Positions 1 to 9,378 of a stretch of 64,000 nucleotides of DNA are shown one piece after another. Location of the stretch: positions 87,743 to 151,742 of the forward strand of contig NZ_JAVFVV010000017.1 in assembly GCF_030929505.1 (NCBI RefSeq), in the 5' to 3' direction. Numbering within the stretch: position 1 is the stretch's first letter; each line of letters starts with the position of its first letter. Below the pieces are notes generated by a model, which was not told the DNA's origin, did not search any database, and was given only the letters and a program-made list of their open reading frames with translations. This DNA comes from Mesorhizobium sp. LHD-90. Its GTDB lineage: Bacteria; Pseudomonadota; Alphaproteobacteria; Rhizobiales; Rhizobiaceae. Both the position numbers and the translations under genes were made by a program.

Positions 1-846
1 CTTCGCGTCGATGAAATCGCGCACCGCCTTGTTGTAGCCCTCCGGATCCTGCAGCATGGCAAAATGGCTGGTGTTTTCGAGGATCACCAGCTTCGCGCCG
101 GGAATGGCCGACGCCATGTATTCCGTATGGTCGCGTTTGATCGCCTCGTCATGGTCGCCCGTGACAATAGCGGTCGGCACGTTGATCTTGGCGAGCTGTT
201 TCTTCGTCCAGGACGGCTGGGTTTCCCACATATGGCTGATCTGCTTGACGAAGGCCTCGTATTCCGTCGGCGTCTTCGACAGCCGGGCGTAGTCCTCGCC
301 GGAGCGCGCGATATAGGCGCCAAAGGTCTTGTTGGTGGCAACGCCAGGATCGACCCCCTCGATCGTAACGTTGGCCGCCTGTGCAAAGAGCCGCGTCAGC
401 CGTTCCGGATGGTTCATGGCGATATCGATGCCGATGATGCCGCCATCGCTCCAGCCGACCAGCGCGGTCTTGTCGACCTTGAGATAGTCGAGCAACGCAA
501 GATAATCGGACATCATGAGATCGTAGCCGAACGGCTCGGCGTTGCGCGTCGAGCGCCCGTGCCCGCGGCTGTCCGGAACGATCACTTTGTGGTCCTTGGC
601 AAGATCCGCAACCTGCGCTGACCAGATATCGCCGTGCCCCAGGCCGCCATGGATGAGCAGAACCGGCTCGCCGGAGCCAAAGACCTGGTAATACATCCCG
701 ATGCCGTTGACATCAGCATAGCCGCTTTCGGCCGGCTTTGGCATGGGCGCGGGTTCGGGCAAGGTCTGCCAGCGTTCTTCCGCGAGGGTCGGCGCGGCAA
801 GGGCCGCGAGCGCGATGAGGACGAAAGTTCTTAGAACAGCCTTCAT
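1..846 (-). CDS. Secreted alpha/beta hydrolase (3' end outside window)
   Basis: This reading frame runs off the left edge without a stop, so its C-terminus is missing; about 282 residues are visible. Residues 1-22 form a signal peptide ending near Leu-Ala-Glu, so export to the periplasm is likely. The alpha/beta-hydrolase fold is shown by the oxyanion HGG motif (LLIHGGLG), the nucleophile elbow GWSDGG with the catalytic Ser, and an acid/His region ending NTSHFAML. The start at 846 has AGGAGG seven bases upstream. The substrate cannot be told from sequence. The gene diverges from the phytase-like gene, with a 165-bp control region between them. Confidence 0.85.
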   Translation of the reverse strand, partial: MKAVLRTFVLIALAALAAPTLAEERWQTLPEPAPMPKPAESGYADVNGIGMYYQVFGSGEPVLLIHGGLGHGDIWSAQVADLAKDHKVIVPDSRGHGRSTRNAEPFGYDLMMSDYLALLDYLKVDKTALVGWSDGGIIGIDIAMNHPERLTRLFAQAANVTIEGVDPGVATNKTFGAYIARSGEDYARLSKTPTEYEAFVKQISHMWETQPSWTKKQLAKINVPTAIVTGDHDEAIKRDHTEYMASAIPGAKLVILENTSHFAMLQDPEGYNKAVRDFIDAK

Positions 847-1011
847 GATGAACCTCCTGGCGGGAGCACCAATCAACCGATTTTCCGCGGGCTTTGTCAA
901 CGCGCGCGAAAGCGCCCGGAGGAACGTCATCAATCCGTCGTCAAACCTTCATGCCGCTGCAACATGCGTTGCGCAAAGCAGGCCCGGATTTCAGACGAAG
1001 GAGAGGGTCCC

Positions 1012-3210
1012 ATGACCGGAAACGCGCGCCTGCTGACGCTGACCGCAACGCTTCTTGCTTCCGCGGCGCTGCCCGCTCACGCCGACATGACGTTCAACCG
1101 CGTCGCCACTTTCGCGGTCGCCGACAACCTGCCCGAGGCAGACCGCGCCTCGCCGACCTCCTCCGAGATCATCTCGGCCAGCGAGGACGGCAACACGCTG
1201 GTCTATTCCGACAGCCCGCATGGCGGCATCGGCATCATCGACATCACCGACCCCAAGGCGCCGAAGGCCGGCGGCTACGTCAAGGTCGAGGGCGAACCGA
1301 CATCGGTGCTGGTCGAGTCCGGCAAGATTCTGGCCGCGGTCAACACCTCCAAGTCGAAGACCGAGCCGTCCGGCAACCTTTCGGTGATCGACCTTGCCGG
1401 CAAAACCGTCACGGCCACCTGCGATCTCGGCGGCCAGCCGGATTCGATCGCGATGAGCCGCGACCGCGCCTTCATCGCCGTCGCCATCGAGAACGAGCGC
1501 GACGAGGAGCTGAACGACGGCGAAATCCCGCAGATGCCCGCCGGCAACCTGAAGATCCTTTCGCTGAAGGACGGCGTGCCGGACTGCGCGACCATGAAGA
1601 CGGTCGACCTGACCGGCATCGCCGAGGTCGCCCCGGAAGATCCGGAGCCCGAATTCGTCGCCTTCAACGAAGCCGGCGAGATCGCCGTGACGCTGCAGGA
1701 AAACAACCACATCGCCATCGTCGACGCGGCGACCGGCCAGATCGTCAAGCATTTCTCGGCCGGCTCGGTCGAGCTCGACAAGGTCGATACCAAAAAGGAC
1801 GGCGCCTTCTCCTTCGACGCCAAGGTCAAGGCGACGCCGCGCGAGCCCGACGCGGTAAAATGGCTGGACAACGACCGCTTCGTCGTCGCTAACGAAGGCG
1901 ACTACAAGGGTGGCACGCGCGGCTTCACCATCTTCAACAGACAAGGCGAGGTCGTCTACGAATCCGGCCCGGCCTTCGAATACGAGGTCGCCAAGGTCGG
2001 CCACTATCCGGAGCACCGCAACAAGAAGGGCAACGAGCCGGAAGGTCTCGAGGCGGCCGCCTTCGGCGACGAAAAACTGTTCTTCGTGGCCTCCGAGCGC
2101 GGCTCGCTGGTCGGCGTCTACAAGGACACGGGCGCCGTGCCGGAATTCTTGCAAATGCTGCCGTCCGGCATCGGCCCGGAAGGCCTGGTCGCCATTCCGT
2201 CGCGCAACCTGCTGGTCACCGCCAACGAAACCGACCTCGGAGAGGAAAACCTCGCCCGCTCGCATGTCATGGTCTACGAGCGCGCCGAAGGCCCGGCTGC
2301 CTATCCGATGATCGCCGCCAAGCCGAACGAGGACGGCACGCCGCTCGGCTGGGGCGCACTCTCCGGCCTCGCCGCCGACCCGGCCACGGCTGGAAAACTC
2401 TATGCCGTGTCGGACTCGGTCTACACCGGCGCGCCGACCATCTTCGAGATCGACACGACGCAGACGCCGGCCCTCATCACCGGCAAGACCATCGTCACGC
2501 GCGGCGGCCACCCGGCGCAGAAGATCGACCTCGAAGGCGTTGTTGTCGACGGCGAAGGCGGCTTCTGGCTGGCCAATGAAGGCGACAGCGCCAAGCTGAC
2601 GCCGCATGCGGTGTTGCATGTCGATGATAAAGGCGCGATCGACAAGGAGATCGCCTTCCCAACCGCTCTGCTTGCCGGCGAGACCCGCTTCGGCCTCGAA
2701 GGCATCACCATCGTCGGCTCCGGCGACGACCTCACCCTGGTCATGGCCGTGCAGCGCGAGTGGAAGGACGACCCGAAGGGCCAGACAAAATTGCTCGCCT
2801 ACAAGCCGAAGGCCAAGGAATGGTCGGCCGTGCGCTATCCGCTCGATGCCACCGAGGCCGGCTGGATGGGTCTTTCGGAGATCACCGCCCATGACGGCAA
2901 ACTTTTCATCATCGAGCGCGACAATCTGATCGGCGACGCGGCGAAGGTGAAGCGGCTCTATTCTGTCTCGCTCGACGCCTTCAAACCGGTTGCGCTCGAC
3001 GGTGCGCTGCCAGTGGTCGAGAAGATTCTGGTGCGCGACCTGATCCCCGACCTGAAGTCGGCAACCAACGGCTATGTGGTCGACAAGGTCGAGGGTTTCA
3101 CCATCGACGCGGCCGGCAACGCCTTTGTCGTCACCGACAATGACGGTGTCGACGACTCTTCCGGCGAGACGCTGTTCCTGCGCCTCGGCAACATTTCCGC
3201 GATGAACTGA
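1012..3210 (+). CDS. Secreted esterase-like phytase-family protein
   Basis: The 732-residue product begins with a clear signal peptide (MTGNARLLTLTATLLASAALPAHA). An N-terminal beta-propeller-like half contains surrogate YVTN-type repeats, such as SVIDLAGKTVTATCDLGGQPDSI around residues 125-150. The C-terminal half carries the esterase-like activity of phytase domain, with repeated GLEG/DLEG and EGFTID segments. The start at 1012 is preferred over an upstream ATG at 964 because it gives the signal peptide and has AGGAGAGGG just upstream. Family members are periplasmic and may release phosphate from organic esters, but no substrate can be assigned here. Confidence 0.82.
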   Translation: MTGNARLLTLTATLLASAALPAHADMTFNRVATFAVADNLPEADRASPTSSEIISASEDGNTLVYSDSPHGGIGIIDITDPKAPKAGGYVKVEGEPTSVLVESGKILAAVNTSKSKTEPSGNLSVIDLAGKTVTATCDLGGQPDSIAMSRDRAFIAVAIENERDEELNDGEIPQMPAGNLKILSLKDGVPDCATMKTVDLTGIAEVAPEDPEPEFVAFNEAGEIAVTLQENNHIAIVDAATGQIVKHFSAGSVELDKVDTKKDGAFSFDAKVKATPREPDAVKWLDNDRFVVANEGDYKGGTRGFTIFNRQGEVVYESGPAFEYEVAKVGHYPEHRNKKGNEPEGLEAAAFGDEKLFFVASERGSLVGVYKDTGAVPEFLQMLPSGIGPEGLVAIPSRNLLVTANETDLGEENLARSHVMVYERAEGPAAYPMIAAKPNEDGTPLGWGALSGLAADPATAGKLYAVSDSVYTGAPTIFEIDTTQTPALITGKTIVTRGGHPAQKIDLEGVVVDGEGGFWLANEGDSAKLTPHAVLHVDDKGAIDKEIAFPTALLAGETRFGLEGITIVGSGDDLTLVMAVQREWKDDPKGQTKLLAYKPKAKEWSAVRYPLDATEAGWMGLSEITAHDGKLFIIERDNLIGDAAKVKRLYSVSLDAFKPVALDGALPVVEKILVRDLIPDLKSATNGYVVDKVEGFTIDAAGNAFVVTDNDGVDDSSGETLFLRLGNISAMN

Positions 3211-3218
3211 TCGCGATC

Positions 3219-3247
3219 GGAGGGCGGCGGTTTCGCCGCCGCCCTCC
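3219..3247. terminator. Strong hairpin after phytase-like gene
   Basis: A perfect 12-bp stem GGAGGGCGGCGG / CCGCCGCCCTCC with a TTTCG loop starts nine bases after the stop codon. There is no T-run, so this is either a weak intrinsic terminator or a 3'-end-stabilising hairpin. Confidence 0.5.
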
Positions 3248-3346
3248 CCCATACCGGTCATCGACTGGCCCAGCCGATAGCGCGGCGCAGCCGTTGCGGT
3301 CCGTGCCCGGACCGGCCATTGTCGCCCCGACTTTACGGGTGACTTC

Positions 3347-4399
3347 ATGCACAAGACCATCGAGACCATTTTGGGCGACACCGAAGGCGTCGCCTTCACC
3401 TTCCCCGTCTTCCGCTTCGACGGCAGCGATCCGGCTGCACCGAAAGCCTATCTGCAAGCGGCGTTGCATGCCGGCGAGTTGCCGGGCACCGTCGCCATCG
3501 ACGCACTGATGCCGAAACTGCGCAAAGCCGAAGCCGAGGGTCGGCTACGCGGCACGATCACCATCGTGCCGCACGCCAATCCGGTCGGCAGGGCGCAGTA
3601 TCATTTCGGTTCCTTGCACGGCCGCTTCCATCTCGGCACGCGCACCAATTTCAACCGCGACTTTCCGCTGCTCGACCGGCCGGACGCCTCCACCCTTCGG
3701 GACGGTGGCGTCACCGTCGACCAGCGCCTGAAACAGCGACTGCTGAAACTGTCGACAGGCCACGAGATCGTGCTCGACCTGCACTGCGACGACGAGGGCG
3801 TGGACTATCTTTACGTGCCGAAGGCGCTGTGGCCGGGCATGCAGGACTGCGCGGCGGCGATGGGCGTGGCGGCGGTGATCCTGTGGGAGGGATCGTCCGG
3901 CGCGTCCTTCGACGAGGCCTCGCTGCATCCGTATCTGCAAATGCCGGCGGCGGAGGCCAGGCTGGAGCGGCGCGCTATTGCCACGGTCGAATATCGCGGG
4001 CTGCTCGACGTCGATCGCTCGCTGGCGCAATCCGACGCGGACGGCCTCTACCGCCTGTTGGTTGCGCGCGGGGTGATCGAGGACCAGGCGCTGCCCGCTC
4101 TCGACTCTTTCGCTGGCCTCGTCGCTCCGATCGACCATGTTGAGGTGGCGACGGCGCCGCGCGCAGGCGCCATCCTCTTCGACGTCAAGCCCGGCGACCG
4201 CGTGAAAAAAGGCGACCGGCTGGCGACCATCGTCCATGCTCCCGGCGAGGAAGGCGGCTCCACCGACGTTCTGGCGCCGCAGGCGGGTTATATCCTGACG
4301 CGTGTCGTGCGCCGTTCGACCTATGCCGGCGACGATCTGGTAAAACTCGTCGGCGAAGCACCGAGCGCCAGCGCCAGGCAGGGCGCTCTGGAGAACTGA
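3347..4399 (+). CDS. Succinylglutamate desuccinylase/aspartoacylase-family zinc hydrolase
   Basis: The 350-residue protein belongs to the AstE/AspA branch of the M14-like zinc carboxypeptidase fold. Expected zinc ligands are His41 and Glu44 in HAGE and the His of DLHCDDEG near residue 147; the Asn-Arg pair of NFNRDFP contacts substrate in relatives. The C-terminal 90 residues form a biotinyl-lipoyl-like barrel (VKPGDRVKKGDRLATI), as in other bacterial AspA-like proteins. These enzymes remove acyl groups from N-acyl amino acids; the substrate here is unknown. The gene stands alone between the phytase-like gene and the trp leader. Confidence 0.82.
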   Translation: MHKTIETILGDTEGVAFTFPVFRFDGSDPAAPKAYLQAALHAGELPGTVAIDALMPKLRKAEAEGRLRGTITIVPHANPVGRAQYHFGSLHGRFHLGTRTNFNRDFPLLDRPDASTLRDGGVTVDQRLKQRLLKLSTGHEIVLDLHCDDEGVDYLYVPKALWPGMQDCAAAMGVAAVILWEGSSGASFDEASLHPYLQMPAAEARLERRAIATVEYRGLLDVDRSLAQSDADGLYRLLVARGVIEDQALPALDSFAGLVAPIDHVEVATAPRAGAILFDVKPGDRVKKGDRLATIVHAPGEEGGSTDVLAPQAGYILTRVVRRSTYAGDDLVKLVGEAPSASARQGALEN

Positions 4400-4538
4400 C
4401 CGGGCCAAGCAGTTGCGACCCTTGCACTGCGTCATGACGTAGACGGGCGGAACGACCGCGCAGCGCGGCTGGAGGCGGCTGTTTGCGCCAGCGGAAATCC
4501 GCTTGCCCCCTCTCCCATTCGCCGCTATGGAATCCGGC

Positions 4539-4583
4539 ATGCGTATCGCTTCGATCAAGATCGTTTGGTGGTGGGCCAGCTGA
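4539..4583 (+). CDS. trpL: trp operon leader peptide
   Basis: A 14-codon frame encodes MRIASIKIVWWWAS, with three consecutive Trp codons two codons before the last sense codon. An in-frame ATG at 4527 would give 18 residues. The size and position match the 14-residue peTrpL leader known ahead of trpE(G) in Sinorhizobium. Ribosome stalling at the Trp codons would control the hairpin switch immediately downstream. In S. meliloti the released leader RNA and peptide also act in trans, which is not testable from sequence here. Confidence 0.88.
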   Translation: MRIASIKIVWWWAS

Positions 4584-4585
4584 CA

Positions 4586-4656
4586 GCGGCCTGCCGAAAC
4601 GCGTGCGCGTGAAAAATGGGTGGCCGCAGGAGAAGTCCGGGCGGCCATTTGTTTTT
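4586..4656 (+). promoter_or_regulatory. trp transcription attenuator
   Basis: The segment GCGGCC at 4586-4591 can pair with GGCCGC at 4622-4627 as an antiterminator. The same GGCCGC can instead pair with GCGGCC at 4641-4646; flanking T/A extends that stem to TGGCCGC / GCGGCCA, and TTTGTTTTT follows as an intrinsic terminator. The two structures exclude each other, and the first overlaps the end of trpL. This is the classic layout for Trp-tRNA-dependent attenuation of trpE(G). Confidence 0.85.
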
Positions 4657-4700
4657 GAAGCCTATCCGGACACCGGCGCGGCGAACGGATGGAGAAAAAG

Positions 4701-6890
4701 ATGTCGGTCGAACTCCTCGACAACGGGGCCGAGAAATTCGTGACGGCGGGCGGCGTCACCATCGTCCGCCAGCGCCATGACACGCCCTACAAGGGCGCGA
4801 TAGAGGCCTATATCGACGGACTGAACAGCCGGCGCGGCGCGGTTTTTTCGTCGAACTACGAGTATCCCGGCCGCTATACACGCTGGGACACGGCGGTGAT
4901 CGATCCGCCACTGGTCATCTCGGCGCGCGGCCGCTCGATGCGCATCGAAGCGCTGAACAGCCGCGGTGAGGTGCTGCTGCCGGTCATTGCGCGCACGCTG
5001 CTGCCGCTGAAGGACGTCACCCTCACCCAGACCACCGAACGGCGGCTGGCGCTGAAAATCGCCGAGCCGGGGCGCGTCTTCACCGAGGAAGAACGCTCGC
5101 GCGTGCCGTCGGTGTTCACGGTGCTGCGCGCCGTCACCGCGCTGTTCCACACCGACGAGGATTCCAATCTCGGCCTCTACGGCGCCTTCGGCTACGACCT
5201 CGCCTTCCAGTTCGATCCGGTCGATCTGTCGCTGAAACGTGCCGAGAGCCAGCGCGACCTCGTGCTCTACCTCCCCGACGAGATCCTGGTGGTCGACCAC
5301 CATTCGGCAAAAGCCTGGCACGACCGCTACGACTATTCCGGCAGCGGATTCAACACGGCCGGCCTGCCGCGCGACAGCGAGGCCGAACCGTTCAGGACCG
5401 CCGACCGCATCCCGCCGCGCGGCGACCACGAGCCCGGCGAATATGCCGAACTGGTCAAGAAGGCGATGGAGAGTTTTAGGCGCGGCGACCTGTTCGAGGT
5501 CGTCCCTGGGCAGATGTTCTACGAGCGCTGCGAATCCCTGCCATCGGACATTTCGCGGCGGCTGAAGCTGATCAACCCCTCGCCCTATTCCTTCTTCATC
5601 AACCTCGGCGAGAACGAGTTTTTGATCGGCGCCTCGCCGGAAATGTTCGTGCGGGTGAACGGCCGGCGCGTCGAGACCTGCCCGATCTCCGGCACGATCA
5701 AGCGAGGCGAGGACGCCATTTCGGACAGCGAGCAGATCTTGAAACTGCTCAACTCCAAGAAGGACGAGTCCGAACTCACCATGTGTTCGGACGTCGACCG
5801 CAACGACAAGTCGAGGGTGTGCGAGCCGGGATCGGTGCGAGTCATCGGCCGGCGCCAGATCGAGATGTATTCGCGGCTGATCCACACGGTCGACCATATC
5901 GAGGGCCGCCTGCGCGAAGGCATGGACGCTTTCGACGCCTTTTTGAGCCACGCCTGGGCCGTCACCGTCACCGGCGCGCCAAAACTGTGGGCCATGCGTT
6001 TCATCGAGAAGCACGAAAAAAGCCCGCGCGCCTGGTATGGCGGGGCGATCGGCATGGTGCATTTCAACGGCGACATGAACACCGGCCTGACGCTGCGCAC
6101 CATCCGCATCAAGGACGGCATCGCCGAGGTGCGCGCCGGCGCCACATTGCTGTTCGACAGCGTTCCGGAAGAAGAAGAAGCCGAAACCGAACTGAAGGCC
6201 TCCGCCATGATTTCCGCCATCCGAGACGCCAAGGCCGGCAACGCGGCGGCCGGCGACCGCAGCGCCGCCCGCGTCGGCGACGGGGTCAACATCCTCTTGG
6301 TCGACCACGAGGATTCCTTCGTGCACACCTTGGCGAATTATTTCCGCCAGACCGGCGCCAATGTCTCGACGGTGCGCACGCCCGTGCCGGAAGAACTGTT
6401 CGACAGGCTGAAGCCCGACCTCGTCGTGCTTTCGCCCGGCCCGGGCACGCCGAAGGATTTCGACTGCGCCGCCACCATCAGGAAAGCGCGCCAGCGCGAC
6501 CTGCCGATCTTCGGCGTTTGCCTCGGCCTGCAAGCGCTCGCCGAAGCCTATGGCGGAGAACTGCGCCAGCTCCACGTGCCGATGCACGGAAAACCCTCGC
6601 GCATCCGCGTGTCGAAGCCGGGCGTCATCTTCTCCGGGCTGCCCAAAGAGGTGACGGTCGGCCGCTACCACTCGATCTTCGCCGATCCGGTGCGGCTGCC
6701 CGACGACTTCATCGTCACCGCCGAGACCGAGGACGGCGTCATCATGGCCTTCGAGCACCGCAAGGAGCCGATCGCGGCGGTGCAGTTCCATCCCGAATCG
6801 ATCATGACGCTCGGCCAGAACGCCGGCATGCGCATGATCGAGAACGTCGTCGCGCATCTGCCGCGCAAGGCCAAGGAAAAGGCGGCCTAG
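4701..6890 (+). CDS. trpE(G): Anthranilate synthase, fused components I and II
   Basis: The 729-residue protein makes anthranilate from chorismate and glutamine, the first committed step of tryptophan synthesis. Residues 1 to about 520 are the TrpE chorismate-binding domain ([32 protein letters not shown]). The last 190 or so residues are the TrpG class I glutamine amidotransferase, with Cys in GVCLGLQ and His-Glu in QFHPES. Fusion in one chain is typical of rhizobia. The ATG at 4701 is preferred over 4689 because GGAG lies six bases upstream and the length equals the 729 residues of known rhizobial TrpE(G). Expression is controlled by the trpL attenuator. Confidence 0.96.
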   Translation: MSVELLDNGAEKFVTAGGVTIVRQRHDTPYKGAIEAYIDGLNSRRGAVFSSNYEYPGRYTRWDTAVIDPPLVISARGRSMRIEALNSRGEVLLPVIARTLLPLKDVTLTQTTERRLALKIAEPGRVFTEEERSRVPSVFTVLRAVTALFHTDEDSNLGLYGAFGYDLAFQFDPVDLSLKRAESQRDLVLYLPDEILVVDHHSAKAWHDRYDYSGSGFNTAGLPRDSEAEPFRTADRIPPRGDHEPGEYAELVKKAMESFRRGDLFEVVPGQMFYERCESLPSDISRRLKLINPSPYSFFINLGENEFLIGASPEMFVRVNGRRVETCPISGTIKRGEDAISDSEQILKLLNSKKDESELTMCSDVDRNDKSRVCEPGSVRVIGRRQIEMYSRLIHTVDHIEGRLREGMDAFDAFLSHAWAVTVTGAPKLWAMRFIEKHEKSPRAWYGGAIGMVHFNGDMNTGLTLRTIRIKDGIAEVRAGATLLFDSVPEEEEAETELKASAMISAIRDAKAGNAAAGDRSAARVGDGVNILLVDHEDSFVHTLANYFRQTGANVSTVRTPVPEELFDRLKPDLVVLSPGPGTPKDFDCAATIRKARQRDLPIFGVCLGLQALAEAYGGELRQLHVPMHGKPSRIRVSKPGVIFSGLPKEVTVGRYHSIFADPVRLPDDFIVTAETEDGVIMAFEHRKEPIAAVQFHPESIMTLGQNAGMRMIENVVAHLPRKAKEKAA

Positions 6891-6891
6891 C

Positions 6892-7821
6892 TTGAACGCG
6901 GCATCCTCCTCGACCGCCGCCAAGCAGAAAGTCGTGCGGTTGGCCTTCTGGTCGATCGTCGTCGCCTTGGTGGTGCTCGGCCTGAAGGCGTTCGCCTGGT
7001 GGATCACCGGCTCGGTTGCGCTTTATTCTGACGCGCTGGAATCGATCGTCAACGTTGTGACGGCGATCGCCGCGCTTTGGGCGATCCGCATAAGCCACAT
7101 GCCGGCCGACCGCGACCATCAGCACGGTCACCATAAGGCCGAATATTTCGCCGCGGTGCTGGAAGGCGCGATGATCATCGTCGCGGCCCTCCTGATCATG
7201 TCGCAGGTGTTTCGGACGCTGAGCAACCCAGGTCCGCTCGAGCAGCCCTGGGAAGGCCTGGCAGTGAACGGCTTCGCCGCTGTCCTCAATGCGGTCTGGG
7301 CCTTCGTTCTCATCCGTCAGGGACGCAGTGCAAAATCGCCGGCGCTCGAGGCAGACGGCCACCACCTGATGACCGACGTAATGACCTCGGTCGGGGTCAT
7401 CGCCGGCCTGGTCCTGGCCGTCCTCACCGGCTGGACAATCCTCGATCCGCTGCTGGCGGCACTGGTCGCGGTCAATATCCTGGTCCAGGGTTGGAAGATC
7501 ATGGGCGAGTCGCTGAGCGGCCTGATGGACAAGGCTGTGCCGATCGAGGACAATTTGCACATCCGCGACATCATTTCTGCGAACTCCAAAGGCGCGCTGG
7601 AGGTCCACGACCTCAAGACCCGCACCGCAGGCCGCGCCACCTTCATCGAATTCCACCTGATCGTCGACGGCGACATGCCGGTGCGAGAGAGCCACGTCAT
7701 CTGCGACCGCATCGAGGACGCATTGAGGGCTGAAATCCCGTCGGTGCGCGTGCTCATCCATGTCGAGCCCGACGACGAGGCGAAACTGCCGCCCGGCACC
7801 AGCGCCGTGCCGTTCGCGTGA
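6892..7821 (+). CDS. Cation diffusion facilitator (divalent metal exporter)
   Basis: The 309-residue protein has six predicted membrane helices in its first 200 residues and a cytoplasmic ferredoxin-like C-terminal domain, the usual CDF layout. The TM2 metal-site segment reads SDALESIVN and the TM5 site is HHLMTDVMT (His-x3-Asp). A short His-rich stretch, DHQHGHHK, lies between TM2 and TM3 around residue 80. In the commonest Zn transporters the TM2 segment has His/Asp where this one has Glu and Asn, so metal preference is open (Zn, Fe, Mn or Co). The start is TTG, one base after the trpE(G) stop, suggesting cotranscription or translational coupling. Confidence 0.85.
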   Translation: MNAASSSTAAKQKVVRLAFWSIVVALVVLGLKAFAWWITGSVALYSDALESIVNVVTAIAALWAIRISHMPADRDHQHGHHKAEYFAAVLEGAMIIVAALLIMSQVFRTLSNPGPLEQPWEGLAVNGFAAVLNAVWAFVLIRQGRSAKSPALEADGHHLMTDVMTSVGVIAGLVLAVLTGWTILDPLLAALVAVNILVQGWKIMGESLSGLMDKAVPIEDNLHIRDIISANSKGALEVHDLKTRTAGRATFIEFHLIVDGDMPVRESHVICDRIEDALRAEIPSVRVLIHVEPDDEAKLPPGTSAVPFA

Positions 7822-7996
7822 AACCTGCGGCCGTGCGCAATGCGCCGGCTGGAAAAAATTGATAAACTCCTGAACGGCGATGTCGGCTCCGAATGCCGCC
7901 ATTCGTCCTCGCTCCGTATGAGCGAGACGGATGGTCATCGCTTTCGCGGCCCGACTGGAGACGACGGCCGCCTGTCATCGTGCGGAGGAAGTCGAC

Positions 7997-9079
7997 GTGA
8001 CACAGAAAACCCTTGTGCTTCTGGGAACCAAGAAAGGCGCCTTCATCGCCGAGAGTGACGAAGAGCGGAAAGACTGGACGCTGAGCGGACCGTTCTGCGA
8101 GACTTGGCCGATGAACCACGTCGTCGGCGACCCGCGGACCGGCACGATCTATGCCGGCGGCGGCAATGAATGGTTCGGCCCGGCCGTGTGGAAATCCACC
8201 GATCTCGGCAAGACCTGGACGCATTCCAGCGAAGGGCTTGCTTATGAGGAAGGTAAGGAACCGGTGAAGGCGGTGTGGAGCCTCGCGGCCAACAATGGCA
8301 GCCTCTATGCCGGCGTGCAACCGGCCGGCTTGTTCCGCAGCGACGACGGCGGGCAGAACTGGTCGCATATCGAGGGCCTGCAAAAGCACCCTTCGCGCGA
8401 GCACTGGCAGCCGGGCGGCGCCGGGCTGATCCTGCATTCGCTGGTGGTGCATCCGGAGGACGAGGACAAGATCTGGATCGGCGTGTCGGCGGCAGGCGTC
8501 TTCCATACCGCCGACGGCGGCAAGACATGGGAACCGCGCAATCGCGGCACACGCGCCGATTTCAACCCCGACGACCAGAGATACCCTGAATTCGGCCAGT
8601 GCGTGCACTGCGTGGTGATGGCTCCCGGCGGCGGCGAGCGCTTTTACCAACAGAACCATTGCGGCATGTATGTCAGCGAGAACGGCGGCAAGGAATGGCG
8701 GAGCATCGAGGCCGGCCTGCCCTCGACCTTCGGCTTCCCCGCCGCCGCGCACCCGCGTGACCCCGACATGCTGTTCCTGCTGCCGCTGAACGGCGATTCC
8801 GCCGGCCGCTACGTGCCGGATGCCAAGGCGGCCGTCTGGCGCACCCGCGACGCCGGCAAGAGTTGGCAGGACATGCGCGAGGGCCTGCCGCAGAAGAACG
8901 CCTATTTCGGCGTGCTGCGCCAGGCGATGGCGACGGACAGGCACGAGCGGGCCGGCGTTTATTTCGGAACCAGTTCGGGCTCGGTCTACGCCAGCGCCGA
9001 CGAAGGCGAAAGCTGGACGGCGATCGCCGAGCACCTGCCGACGGTGCTGTCGGTCGAGACGCTGGTGGTCGAGCGCTAG
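7997..9079 (+). CDS. Asp-box (BNR/sortilin-like) beta-propeller protein
   Basis: The 360-residue protein has six Asp-box repeats (S-x-D-x-G-x-x-W type): KSTDLGKTW, RSDDGGQNW, HTADGGKTW, VSENGGKEW, RTRDAGKSW and ASADEGESW. They imply a six- or seven-bladed propeller related to VPS10/exo-sialidase-like proteins. There is no signal peptide, so it is probably cytoplasmic, and the sialidase Arg triad is not evident, so a glycosidase role should not be assumed. The GTG start at 7997 has GGAGGAA six bases upstream. The next gene, 29 bases on, encodes a MoaD/ThiS-like protein, so the two probably work together. Confidence 0.8.
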   Translation: MTQKTLVLLGTKKGAFIAESDEERKDWTLSGPFCETWPMNHVVGDPRTGTIYAGGGNEWFGPAVWKSTDLGKTWTHSSEGLAYEEGKEPVKAVWSLAANNGSLYAGVQPAGLFRSDDGGQNWSHIEGLQKHPSREHWQPGGAGLILHSLVVHPEDEDKIWIGVSAAGVFHTADGGKTWEPRNRGTRADFNPDDQRYPEFGQCVHCVVMAPGGGERFYQQNHCGMYVSENGGKEWRSIEAGLPSTFGFPAAAHPRDPDMLFLLPLNGDSAGRYVPDAKAAVWRTRDAGKSWQDMREGLPQKNAYFGVLRQAMATDRHERAGVYFGTSSGSVYASADEGESWTAIAEHLPTVLSVETLVVER

Positions 9080-9108
9080 GATTTCGGGCCATGCACGGCG
9101 CAACGCAA

Positions 9109-9378
9109 ATGGCGCGTATAAAAGTCCGGCTGCCGGGGCCGCTGGTGGACTTGTTTCCCGGCTCGGTGCGGCGCCTCGAGGTCGAGGCGCGCACCGTGCG
9201 CGAGATGATCGACGCGCTGAACGAGCGCTGGCCGGGAATGCGCGACCGGCTGTGCGACACCACGCCGGCGATCCGCAAGCACATCAACGTCTTCGTCGAC
9301 GGCGAGCGCGCCAGGCTGGAAATGAAGCTCGAACCCGGCACCGAGGTTTTTATCCTGACGGCGATCAGCGGGGGGTGA
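9109..9378 (+). CDS. MoaD/ThiS-like small ubiquitin-fold protein
   Basis: The 89-residue product reads MARIKVRLPGPLVDLFPG at its start and ends with Ile-Ser-Gly-Gly, the diglycine tail that carries thiocarboxylate or is adenylated in MoaD and ThiS. An alternative ATG at 9091 would add six residues. No MoaE, ThiG or E1-like adenylase gene is nearby; the only neighbour is the Asp-box protein just upstream. Sulfur delivery is a family-based inference; the acceptor is unknown. Confidence 0.78.
   Translation: MARIKVRLPGPLVDLFPGSVRRLEVEARTVREMIDALNERWPGMRDRLCDTTPAIRKHINVFVDGERARLEMKLEPGTEVFILTAISGG

Noticed and set aside
991..3399. 802-residue open frame on the minus strand over the phytase-like gene
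   Set aside because: It is an antisense shadow of high-GC codon use; it shows no domain, while the plus-strand gene has a signal peptide and family motifs.
7997..9079. Sialidase function for the Asp-box protein
   Set aside because: Asp boxes are shared by many propellers; no catalytic Arg triad, Tyr/Glu pair or signal peptide could be found.
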